This document shows positions 1 through 5,406 of a stretch of 5,437 nt of DNA, piece by piece. Position 1 is the first letter of the stretch. The number at the start of each line of letters is the position of its first letter. The notes below the pieces were generated by a model. That model saw only the letters and a list, made by a program, of their open reading frames with translations. It did no database searches and was not told the DNA's origin. This DNA comes from JANNHK01 sp034408875 (GTDB lineage Bacteria > Actinomycetota > Acidimicrobiia > IMCC26256 > PALSA-610), in contig JAWXCJ010000251.1 in the NCBI GenBank assembly GCA_034408875.1, forward strand, positions 1-5,437, given 5' to 3'. The position numbers and the translations under genes were made by a program.

Positions 1-1233
1 GTGCACATCGTGCTCGCCGAAGCTGCGATCGCGATCGGCGAAGCCGACGACGAGCACGCTGCCGCACTCCTCCGGGCGGCACTCGCCGAGTATCCGCTCG
101 TCAGCGCGGCCGGCAGTGCGTGGTTCACGGACACCTGCATGACGTATGTCCTCGTGCCCGAGGAACGGCCGGCGCTCGAAGTGGCCACCGTCCCACCGCG
201 TATGCGGTGGGCCCAGGAGTTGGCTGCCATCGTCGCGGCCGGCCGCGAGGGTTCCGCGCGCGATCGCATCGCGACCCTGAGCCCGGTCGATCCGCCGCGC
301 GTACGTGGCGTCCTCCCCGCTCCCTTTGCGGCCGAGTTCGCGGTTGCGCTCGACGACGCGGGCCGGGTGGCGGAGGCCACCGCGTTGCTCGCGGCGCTCG
401 GTGAGTCCGGGCGAGTACACGCCCGCCGCCTGAGTACACCCGCCGCGAAGGCGTTGCTCGCCGCGGTCCCGGCGGCGCCCGCGGTTGCGGTCCGGATACA
501 GGCGTTCGGCGTCCTGCGCGTCGACGGTCTCGCGGTCGACCGGGTCCGCGTGCGTGAGCTGCTCGGGTACTTGTTGCTGCATCCCGTCACGACTCGGGCG
601 GCGGTCACCGCGTTGCTGTGGCCGGACCTCGACGACCGGGCGGCGGCGAACAACCTGCGCGTCGCGCTCTCGCATTTGCTGCGCCTGTTGGAACCGGAGC
701 GAACCGAGGGCGAGGCGGCGTACTTCGTACAACAGAGTGCGTCGGAGTTACGTCTCGTCGTCGACGACGCGCTCGACGTCGACGTCGACGCGTTCGATGC
801 TGCGCTGCGGGCCGCGGCGACGGCCGAGGATCACGGGAGCCCGTCAGTCGCGCTCGAGCACTACCTCGCGGCCTCGGAGCTCTACGGCGGCGAACTGCTC
901 GCCGATCTGCCCGACGTAGCGTGGGCTGACCTCGAACGCGAACGCGGCCGGACGCGTTTTGTGGCGGCGGCCGTGCGGGCCGGCGAGTTGCTCGCCGCGT
1001 CGAACGACCCCGACGGGGCCGAACAACTTGCCCAGCGCGCGCGGGCCGTCGACGAATGGTCCGAGCCCGCGTACGGGGTGCTGGCCTCGGCCGCGATCGC
1101 CCCGGGCGAGCGCGCCGCGGCGCTACGAATCATCGAGCGGTGCCACGAGATGCTGGACGAACTCGGTGTCGAGGTATCGGACGGTACGGCGCGCCTCGCC
1201 CGGCGGGCGCGTGCGGCCATCCCGGCGGGCTGA
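1..1233 (+). CDS. BTAD/SARP-type transcriptional regulator, C-terminal part (5' partial)
   Basis: This is the C-terminal 410 residues of a large regulator. Residues about 1-160 are Ala/Leu-rich helical sequence, probably TPR-like repeats. From about residue 164 an OmpR/SARP-like winged-helix DNA-binding domain begins (FGVLRVDG, then RELLGYLLLHP, ALLWPDLDDRAAANNLRVAL and SHLLRLLEP). From about residue 255 to the end is a bacterial transcriptional activator domain of TPR-like helices (DVDVDAFDAAL, LYGGELLADLPDVAWADLERER, CHEMLDELGVEVS). In known families of this type the winged helix binds DNA and BTAD mediates activation. Larger members carry an N-terminal AAA-type ATPase. The frame is open from base 1, so the GTG there is probably an internal Val codon and the true start lies upstream. 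Stop TGA at 1231-1233. The next gene follows on the same strand after 79 bp, so a regulatory link is possible but not shown. The domain call is secure; the target genes are unknown. Confidence 0.87.
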   Translation: MHIVLAEAAIAIGEADDEHAAALLRAALAEYPLVSAAGSAWFTDTCMTYVLVPEERPALEVATVPPRMRWAQELAAIVAAGREGSARDRIATLSPVDPPRVRGVLPAPFAAEFAVALDDAGRVAEATALLAALGESGRVHARRLSTPAAKALLAAVPAAPAVAVRIQAFGVLRVDGLAVDRVRVRELLGYLLLHPVTTRAAVTALLWPDLDDRAAANNLRVALSHLLRLLEPERTEGEAAYFVQQSASELRLVVDDALDVDVDAFDAALRAAATAEDHGSPSVALEHYLAASELYGGELLADLPDVAWADLERERGRTRFVAAAVRAGELLAASNDPDGAEQLAQRARAVDEWSEPAYGVLASAAIAPGERAAALRIIERCHEMLDELGVEVSDGTARLARRARAAIPAG

Positions 1234-1296
1234 CCAGCCTCTACGCGCGGGTTAAGGGCGCCGGGTGACCGTGCAACCAGCACCCGTCGCCGCTCC

Positions 1297-1302
1297 AAGG
1301 AG
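1297..1302 (+). promoter_or_regulatory. Ribosome binding site of the small acidic lipoprotein gene
   Basis: AAGGAG lies 10 nt before ATG 1313. It decides the start in favour of 1313 over the in-frame GTG at 1265. The protein begun at 1313 opens directly with a basic n-region and a hydrophobic signal segment. Confidence 0.75.
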
Positions 1303-1312
1303 AAGACCTGCC

Positions 1313-1711
1313 ATGACCCGTTCCCGCACGCGTGTGCTCCACGTCCTCGTCGCGCTCACCGCCGCCGCATCGCTACCGGCCGGATGTGGAGGAGACGACG
1401 ACGACGATTCCGATGCGGCCGACACGCCCCCCGCGACCGAAGCGGAGAGCGAGGGCGACGACGAGGGCGAGACCGTCGTGGTTTCGGCCATCGACTACGG
1501 CTACGAAGATCTCCCCGACTCGGTCGCCGCGTGCTCGACGCTGACGTTGCACAACACCTCGGACGCCGAGCTCCACGAGCGCGTGGCCTTCCGCCTCGCC
1601 GACGACGAGACGCGCAGCCTCAAGGAGTTGTTGGCATTGCCCGAAGCCGAACTCGAGGGCGGACCGCCGCACTTCACGCTCGGCATGGTCTCCGAGTTCA
1701 CGATCGAGTAG
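1313..1711 (+). CDS. Small secreted cupredoxin-related lipoprotein, apparently lacking its copper-binding core
   Basis: The product is 132 aa from ATG 1313, which has a strong Shine-Dalgarno. It opens with a basic n-region (MTRSRTR), a hydrophobic stretch to about residue 21 and a lipobox-like LPAGC ending at Cys25. The -3 residue there is Pro rather than the usual Leu, so lipidation is likely but not certain. A very acidic linker follows (about residues 28-55, DDDDD and EGDDEGE). Then comes a beta-rich stretch (VVVSAIDYGYEDLP, LTLHNTSDAELHERVAFRLADDETRSLKELLALP) like the first half of cupredoxin-like proteins known from Actinobacteria. The end, GGPPHFTLGM then SEFTIE, resembles the final strand of the same proteins. 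As I remember the family, 50-60 residues including a Cys-containing loop lie between these parts; here PEAELE runs straight into GGPPHF. With no Cys-His-Met loop it should not form a type 1 copper site. The function is unknown. It could be a structural or degraded relative of the cupredoxins encoded on the opposite strand at 2999-3825. Confidence 0.72.
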   Translation: MTRSRTRVLHVLVALTAAASLPAGCGGDDDDDSDAADTPPATEAESEGDDEGETVVVSAIDYGYEDLPDSVAACSTLTLHNTSDAELHERVAFRLADDETRSLKELLALPEAELEGGPPHFTLGMVSEFTIE

Positions 1712-1742
1712 TCGTCGACCGCACGAAACTGGCGAGCCCGGA

Positions 1743-1748
1743 TACGTT
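1743..1748 (+). promoter_or_regulatory. Candidate -10 element for leaderless transcription of the MDMPI-like gene
   Basis: TACGTT fits the actinobacterial -10 pattern TAnnnT. It ends 7 nt before ATG 1756, so the transcript would begin at or next to the start codon. No purine-rich ribosome binding site precedes that ATG (the bases just before it are TTCCGC), which supports leaderless initiation. No convincing -35 hexamer is visible at 16-18 bp spacing. Confidence 0.4.
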
Positions 1749-1755
1749 GTTCCGC

Positions 1756-2619
1756 ATGTCGACGCGCCCACTCCGGCAGTACTACGACGGTGTCGCGGTG
1801 ACGATTCCGCCCGAGGTCTCGCCCGGCGTCGAAACCTGGCGGCGTCATCGCCGTCGGTTCACAGCCGCACTGGCAACACTCACCGACGAGCAGTGGAAGG
1901 AAACCACGCGCTGCACTGCGTGGGACGCCAAAGACGTCATCGGCCATCTCGTCGCCGTCGACTCCTTCTGGGTGCTCACCCTCTCGGCGGCGCAGGCGAA
2001 GCAGGCACCCGCGACCTTTCTCCGCCACTTCGATCCGTCGACCGGTACCGACGCGCTTGTCGATTCGACGCGCGGATTGTCGAACCGCGAGATGCTCGAT
2101 CGATTCGTCGCGGGCACCGACGGGTTCGTCGAACTGGTCGCGACCTTCGGTGCCGACGATTGGGACTCGATCGGTGAGTCGCCGTTGGGCCACCTCCCGG
2201 CGGGCGTGCTCTTCGCCCACGCGTTCTGGGATTCGTGGCTGCACGAACGCGACATCTTCGAGCCGCTCGGGCTCGCACCGCATGCCGAACAGGACGAGAT
2301 CCTGGCGGCGCTGTGCTTCAGCCTGCTCTTCGGTGGAATGCAGGGGGGCTTGATCGCCGACCCGGAGCCCGTCGGCGTGGGGCTCGACGAACCCGTCGAC
2401 GTCACCCTCAGCTTCGACGAACTTCCCGGCGTCGCCGTGCGTGTCCAGGTCGACACCGGCGTGCGGGTTTCGTTGACAGAAGCCGGAGCGGCGCATGCGT
2501 GCGGCTCGGCGACCGACGTCGTCGAGTGTTACGCCGGCAGGCTCCCCCTGTCGACGGTCGACGGCAAGCTCCCTTCGGACCTTGCTGCGCAATGTGTTCG
2601 CGCCACGCAGGTGTTCTGA
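1756..2619 (+). CDS. Maleylpyruvate isomerase-like (MDMPI_N/DinB-fold) mycothiol-dependent enzyme family protein
   Basis: This is a 287-aa cytosolic protein with no signal peptide. The N-terminal two thirds is a four-helix DinB/MDMPI fold. His64 in VIGHLVAVDSF, followed by His155, Asp159 and His163 in the helix AHAFWDSWLHERD, match the places where this superfamily binds a divalent metal. DEQWKETTRCTAWDAKDVIGHL (residues 44-65) is the usual lead-in of the family. The last 90 residues form a smaller alpha/beta domain (VDVTLSFDELPGVAVRVQVD, ATDVVECYAGRLPLS) like the C-terminal domain of mycothiol-dependent maleylpyruvate isomerases. Known members use mycothiol as a thiol cofactor for isomerisation or transferase reactions; the substrate here cannot be told. 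The start ATG 1756 is the first Met of the conserved part. The frame is open much further upstream, but that stretch overlaps the preceding gene and is not protein-like. The gene for a PNPOx-like protein follows 17 bp downstream, so the two probably share a transcript. Confidence 0.85.
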   Translation: MSTRPLRQYYDGVAVTIPPEVSPGVETWRRHRRRFTAALATLTDEQWKETTRCTAWDAKDVIGHLVAVDSFWVLTLSAAQAKQAPATFLRHFDPSTGTDALVDSTRGLSNREMLDRFVAGTDGFVELVATFGADDWDSIGESPLGHLPAGVLFAHAFWDSWLHERDIFEPLGLAPHAEQDEILAALCFSLLFGGMQGGLIADPEPVGVGLDEPVDVTLSFDELPGVAVRVQVDTGVRVSLTEAGAAHACGSATDVVECYAGRLPLSTVDGKLPSDLAAQCVRATQVF

Positions 2620-2625
2620 GTTCCC

Positions 2626-2631
2626 AGGAGG
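2626..2631 (+). promoter_or_regulatory. Ribosome binding site of the PNPOx-like gene
   Basis: A full AGGAGG sits 5 nt before GTG 2637. It selects that GTG over the in-frame ATG at 2658. Confidence 0.8.
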
Positions 2632-2636
2632 TCGGT

Positions 2637-3065
2637 GTGCCGATCCTGACCGACGACATGAAACGAGTCGTCCGAGAACAGAGCCTCGGGTTCGTCGCCA
2701 CGGTCTGCGCCGACGGGACGCCCAATCTGTCACCGAAGGGAACGCTGACAGTGTGGGACGACGACCATCTCGCCTTCGCCGACCTGTTCTCGCCTGGGAC
2801 GATGGCCACCCTGCGAGAGAACTCAGCCGTGGAAGTCAACGTCGTCGACCCGATCACGCGCACCGGCTATCGGTTCAGAGTATGGGGCGACGTCCACGTC
2901 GCCGGATCCGTGTTCGACGATGTCGTCGGGTTCTACGAGCGCGACCGCCAGCTCGTGCGGACACGCGTCCGGAGCATGCGGACTGCGTATCACGACCGTC
3001 ACGTAGCGCCGGTCGACGCGGGCGCAGTGATCACGAGCTGCGTCGTCATGCCTTCGGCGCGGTGA
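2637..3065 (+). CDS. Pyridoxamine 5'-phosphate oxidase-like FMN-binding split-barrel protein
   Basis: This is a 142-aa cytosolic protein. It has the layout of a compact PNPOx-like/general stress flavin reductase-type domain: an N-terminal helix (ILTDDMKRVVREQ), first strand GFVATVCADGTPNLSPKGTLTV (residues 18-39), then WDDDHLAFADLFSPGTMATLRENSAVEVNVVD (about 40-71) and YRFRVWGDVHV (about 78-88). The GTPNLSPKG segment and the later R-x-W-G strand are where relatives contact FMN or F420 phosphate. The family holds FMN- or F420-dependent oxidoreductases and haem- or flavin-binding proteins; true pyridoxamine phosphate oxidase activity is unlikely for such a short, single-domain member. The start is GTG 2637, backed by AGGAGG. 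It lies 17 bp after the MDMPI-like gene, so the two may be one transcript. Its last 67 bases overlap the 3' end of the opposite-strand cupredoxin gene (2999-3370) tail to tail. Confidence 0.85.
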   Translation: MPILTDDMKRVVREQSLGFVATVCADGTPNLSPKGTLTVWDDDHLAFADLFSPGTMATLRENSAVEVNVVDPITRTGYRFRVWGDVHVAGSVFDDVVGFYERDRQLVRTRVRSMRTAYHDRHVAPVDAGAVITSCVVMPSAR

Positions 3066-3370
3066 TGCGGCAGGCTGCACCACGCTTCGTAGGTCCCGGG
3101 CGGGAGTCCGTCCAGCGCGAGCGCGCCCGAATCGCCGGCGAGGATCACGGTCGTCTGGGCATCGCCCACCACCAGGTTGTGCCGGATCGTGCCGGTGTTC
3201 TTCACCGTGAGCTGGGTTTCGGCGGGCACCTCGAGGTCGCCCGTGATCGTCCACTCGTCGAGTGCGACACTGTTCTCGGCGATTGCCCCGTCGTCTCCCC
3301 CGCCCCCGCAACCCGTGACGGCGACGACGCACGCGACGATGGCAACCCGGCGTTTCCTGCGCGTCATCAT
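2999..3370 (-). CDS. Cupredoxin lipoprotein with an intact type 1 copper site
   Basis: The product is 123 aa and is exported. After a basic n-region (MMTRRKRR) comes a hydrophobic core and the lipobox VTGC with Cys21, so the mature protein should be lipid-anchored on the outer face of the cytoplasmic membrane. The mature part is one plastocyanin-like domain. TITGDLEVPAETQLTVKNTG leads to His64 in IRHNL, and the closing loop WCSLPHHRAEGM gives Cys98, His103 and Met108. This is the complete His-Cys-His-Met set with C-x4-H-x4-M spacing. The expected role is a small mobile or tethered blue-copper electron carrier. It is last in the three-gene copper operon. Its ATG overlaps the TGA of the preceding gene as ATGA (3367-3370), which suggests translational coupling; a second Met codon follows at once (3365-3367). 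It is paralogous to that preceding gene. Its 3' end overlaps the convergent PNPOx-like gene by 67 bp. Confidence 0.9.
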   Translation of the reverse strand: MMTRRKRRVAIVACVVAVTGCGGGGDDGAIAENSVALDEWTITGDLEVPAETQLTVKNTGTIRHNLVVGDAQTTVILAGDSGALALDGLPPGTYEAWCSLPHHRAEGMTTQLVITAPASTGAT

Positions 3371-3825
3371 TCCTGAGTGGCCCCAACAACGAGCTGGTCT
3401 TCCATGCCGGACGCGCGGTGACCCTCGATTGCGCAGAACGCGGTGTACGTCCCCGGCGCGAGCTGCGAGAGATCCAGGTTGGCGGCCTCGTCACTGTTGA
3501 GGTCGGGAGTGCGGGGCCCGCCTTCGACCTCCAGGTTGTGCAGGATGGCGCCCGCGTTGACCACGGTGACCGTCGCACCGGACTCGACCGACAGGTCTCC
3601 CGTGATGAACATCTCGTAGAGCTCGATCGTCGGGTTGCCCGAGGCGGCGGCCTCGTCGGCGGAGAGCACCTCGGGCCCGGCCGGGTCGTCATCGGTGACG
3701 ACCGCCGCGAGGGCGATCGTCGCGAAGACAAGTCCGGCCGCGGCTATTACAACTGCGAGCCGTTGCAGCGGCGGACTGGGTGCCGGGCGCGGTTCTGTCG
3801 TCGTCGGTTCCATGGCGGCAGCCAT
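3367..3825 (-). CDS. Membrane-anchored cupredoxin with a type 1 copper site
   Basis: The product is 152 aa from ATG 3825. A short Pro-rich cytosolic tail precedes one hydrophobic segment (about residues 22-43, LAVVIAAAGLVFATIALAAVV). There is no lipobox, so the protein should stay tethered by this helix with its domain outside. An acidic linker leads to a plastocyanin-like domain: MFITGDLSVESGATVTVVNAG, His96 in ILHNLEV, then FCAIEGHRASGM with Cys131, His136 and Met141. All four type 1 copper ligands are present. It closely parallels the next gene in the operon (shared ITGDL, HNL, L-x-PGTY-x-A-x-C, HRA-x-GM and QLV), pointing to tandem duplication. It starts 3 nt after the stop of the multicopper oxidase gene. 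ATG 3813 (Met5) is an alternative start, because the only ribosome-binding-like bases (GAAGG) abut ATG 3825 but lie about 12 nt from 3813. It probably passes electrons to or from the upstream-encoded oxidase. Confidence 0.9.
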   Translation of the reverse strand: MAAAMEPTTTEPRPAPSPPLQRLAVVIAAAGLVFATIALAAVVTDDDPAGPEVLSADEAAASGNPTIELYEMFITGDLSVESGATVTVVNAGAILHNLEVEGGPRTPDLNSDEAANLDLSQLAPGTYTAFCAIEGHRASGMEDQLVVGATQE

Positions 3826-3828
3826 CCT

Positions 3829-4965
3829 TCAGTGCGACGGGGCCGCGGTCGCGTCTTCCGTCACGGGCAGTCCGTCCGCACCGATGACGGGCGTCCGTGC
3901 GTCGGGCTCGCCGTCGCCGGCCTGGAACAGCCCGAGCGCACCCTTGGGAACATTCGCGAACTTGTGGGTCACGATCGGGTACAGGCCTTCCTCGTCGAAC
4001 GTGAACTCGACGAAGCCCCCTTGCGCGGGCTGGAGGTCGAGAGCCTGGGCGCCGCCCCGGCTTTCGTCCGGCTGCAGGAGGTAAACGCCTTCCTTGAACG
4101 CGGTATCGAAAATGGTGCCGACGATATGGAAGGACGAGTTCTCGGAGGGACCGTCGTCCATCACCCAGGCGCGCACCCGGTCGCCGACCTCTACTTGTAT
4201 CGGTCGATCCCTGTACTGGTTCACCGCGCCGTTGAAGACAATGGCGTCCCAGTCCTCGTCGAGCATCTTCTGGTAGTCGGCGACCTCGCCCTCAGCCGCT
4301 TCGTACAGCTCTGACTGCACGAACACGTACTCGTGGTCGACCGGGGCCAAGTCCGGCGGGTCGATGATGATCGTGCCGTACATTCCCATGCCGATGTGGT
4401 GCAGCGCGGGCCCCGTACCGCAGTGGTACATGAAGATGCCGGAATGCTTGGCCTCGTACTCGTAGACGATCGACTCGCCGGGTGCAATCGAGCGCATCTC
4501 GTCGTTCCAGGCGACTTTGCTGGCATGGAAGTCGATCGAGTGGGGAACCACGCCGTCGTTCGTCAACGTTATGCGGAAGATGTCGCCGATGTTGCCGCGC
4601 AGCGTCGGCCCGGGAACCTGGTCGTTGAATGTCCACATGAGTTGCGTGACCCCGGGCGCGACCTCGATCTCGATCTCGGTTGCGCTGAACGCGATCTCGT
4701 GCACGGTCTGATCGGGCGCCGGCGCGATGGCCGCGTCGCGCGCTACGAACGCGTCGTCCCACGCCGCGGAGAAGTCGATCAAACTCTCGGCAGTGACGGT
4801 TGCCGCCGGCGCCGCGGCCGGTTCCTCGACGGCGGGCGCGGGCTCGTCGTCAGAAACGACGGCGGCGAACACCGCCACGCCCACGAGGAGGGCGCTCACA
4901 GACAACGTCACCGCGATCGTCGTTGCAATCGACGGTGAGTTTTCCACCCGTCCCGATGTCGTCAT
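3829..4965 (-). CDS. NirK-like two-domain multicopper oxidase/nitrite reductase family protein, membrane-anchored
   Basis: The product is 378 aa from ATG 4965. A single hydrophobic segment (about residues 13-37) and a Pro/Ala/Glu-rich linker place two cupredoxin domains outside the membrane. Domain 1 carries the type 1 copper ligands His142, Cys182, His190 and Met195 (PHSIDFH; YHCGTGPALHHIGMGMYG). Type 2 ligands His147 and His181 are in domain 1 and His334 in domain 2 (VTHKF), as in trimeric copper nitrite reductases, where the type 2 site lies between subunits. Asp145 matches the NirK catalytic Asp (H-x-x-D-F-H). The NirK catalytic His position, five residues after His280 in FHIVGTIFD, is Ile285. 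Reduction of nitrite to NO is therefore possible but not assured; oxidation of another substrate is an alternative. A GTG at 5013 would add 16 residues but has no ribosome binding site, whereas ATG 4965 has GGAG 6 nt upstream. It is first in an operon with two type 1 cupredoxins, its likely electron partners. Confidence 0.9.
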   Translation of the reverse strand: MTTSGRVENSPSIATTIAVTLSVSALLVGVAVFAAVVSDDEPAPAVEEPAAAPAATVTAESLIDFSAAWDDAFVARDAAIAPAPDQTVHEIAFSATEIEIEVAPGVTQLMWTFNDQVPGPTLRGNIGDIFRITLTNDGVVPHSIDFHASKVAWNDEMRSIAPGESIVYEYEAKHSGIFMYHCGTGPALHHIGMGMYGTIIIDPPDLAPVDHEYVFVQSELYEAAEGEVADYQKMLDEDWDAIVFNGAVNQYRDRPIQVEVGDRVRAWVMDDGPSENSSFHIVGTIFDTAFKEGVYLLQPDESRGGAQALDLQPAQGGFVEFTFDEEGLYPIVTHKFANVPKGALGLFQAGDGEPDARTPVIGADGLPVTEDATAAPSH

Positions 4966-4971
4966 GGTCCG

Positions 4972-4975
4972 CTCC
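4972..4975 (-). promoter_or_regulatory. Ribosome binding site of the multicopper oxidase gene
   Basis: On the minus strand GGAG stands 6 nt before ATG 4965. It favours that start over the upstream in-frame GTG at 5013, which has no such site. Confidence 0.6.
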
Positions 4976-5022
4976 GATGCTCGCCGGAATCTCAGTTTCG
5001 GCTTCGCGGGCACCGGTGGCCC

Positions 5023-5038
5023 AGGGTCTTTGGTCCCT
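5023..5038 (-). promoter_or_regulatory. Imperfect palindrome resembling a DosR/DevR box upstream of the copper operon
   Basis: The minus strand reads AGGGACCAAAGACCCT. The inner 14 bases (5024-5037) match the mycobacterial DosR core GGGACTWWAGTCCC at 12 of 14 positions. The element is 57 bp upstream of the oxidase ATG at 4965, within the 82-bp gap between that gene and the upstream gene. This is a fitting place for an activator site. In mycobacteria DosR responds to hypoxia and NO, which would suit a NirK-like enzyme. No regulator gene is in view, and the assignment rests on one sequence match. Confidence 0.4.
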
Positions 5039-5047
5039 GACGGGCGT

Positions 5048-5344
5048 TTACGTTCCTTCCTCAGTGGGTTGAAACGCGTCGCGGAGGCGGAGGTCGCGGG
5101 TGGGCGCCGGAAGGGCCGGAGGCGCGCCGTCGGCGAGCAGGTCGCGCAACCCGCCGAGGAGCGCCATATTGGCCAGCACCACGAGGAGCCAGATCGGGGT
5201 CAGGCTCGTGAAGATCGACGTGCGAATGCGCGGCGGTGCAAACCACGCAACCACGATGACAAGCGGGAAGAACGAAACGACGGCTTTGCTCGCCAGCGCG
5301 ACGCTGCGGTCGACGAACTCGATCGCGGGCCCGGTCTCGCCCAC
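5048..5344 (-). CDS. Small membrane protein, possible internally deleted YihY/BrkB-family remnant
   Basis: The product is 98 aa from GTG 5344 with two hydrophobic segments, about residues 16-36 (ALASKAVVSFFPLVIVVAWFA) and 47-66 (SLTPIWLLVVLANMALLGGL), then a Pro-rich tail (APPALPAPTRDLRLRDAF). The opening FVDRSVALASKAVVSFFPLVIVV recalls the first membrane helix of actinobacterial YihY/BrkB-type envelope proteins, and the tail recalls their C-terminus. Those proteins are about 280 aa or more with about six helices, so the middle appears to be missing. The start is doubtful. GTG 5344 has no clear ribosome binding site. ATG 5382, in another frame, is preceded by AGG at 5 nt spacing and would join this frame after a single -1 shift near 5325-5335. 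The frame is also open to the window edge, but only by crossing the terminal palindrome. It may be a pseudogene or a real two-helix protein. The stop is TAA 5048-5050. Confidence 0.5.
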   Translation of the reverse strand: MGETGPAIEFVDRSVALASKAVVSFFPLVIVVAWFAPPRIRTSIFTSLTPIWLLVVLANMALLGGLRDLLADGAPPALPAPTRDLRLRDAFQPTEEGT

Positions 5345-5406
5345 TCCGGTGTGGGGCTGCGAGCGGCCGGCGCCTTCGCCATCGACACCTGAGATTCCCC
5401 GGTGCG

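Noticed and set aside
772..799. Short GTCGAC tandem run
   Set aside because: It encodes the ordinary LDVDVDAFDA segment of the BTAD region; codon bias explains the repetition.
1201..1262. Possible terminator after the BTAD regulator gene
   Set aside because: There are scattered CCCGG/GGGCG runs but no clean stem-loop followed by a T-run.
1265..1312. GTG 1265 as the start of the acidic lipoprotein
   Set aside because: The strong AAGGAG sits inside this extension, 10 nt before ATG 1313, and the extension would spoil the signal peptide layout.
1384..1755. Long + strand open frame upstream of the MDMPI-like gene
   Set aside because: It is an Arg-rich shadow of the lipoprotein gene in another frame; protein-like sequence begins only at ATG 1756.
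1501..2733. Long minus-strand open frame opposite the MDMPI-like gene
   Set aside because: It is an antisense shadow in a GC-rich region: low-complexity Arg/Ala/Glu composition, no recognisable domain, and it opposes a well-supported gene.
4966..5013. 16-residue N-terminal extension of the multicopper oxidase from GTG 5013
   Set aside because: No ribosome binding site precedes that GTG, whereas ATG 4965 has GGAG at 6 nt and starts a normal anchor segment.
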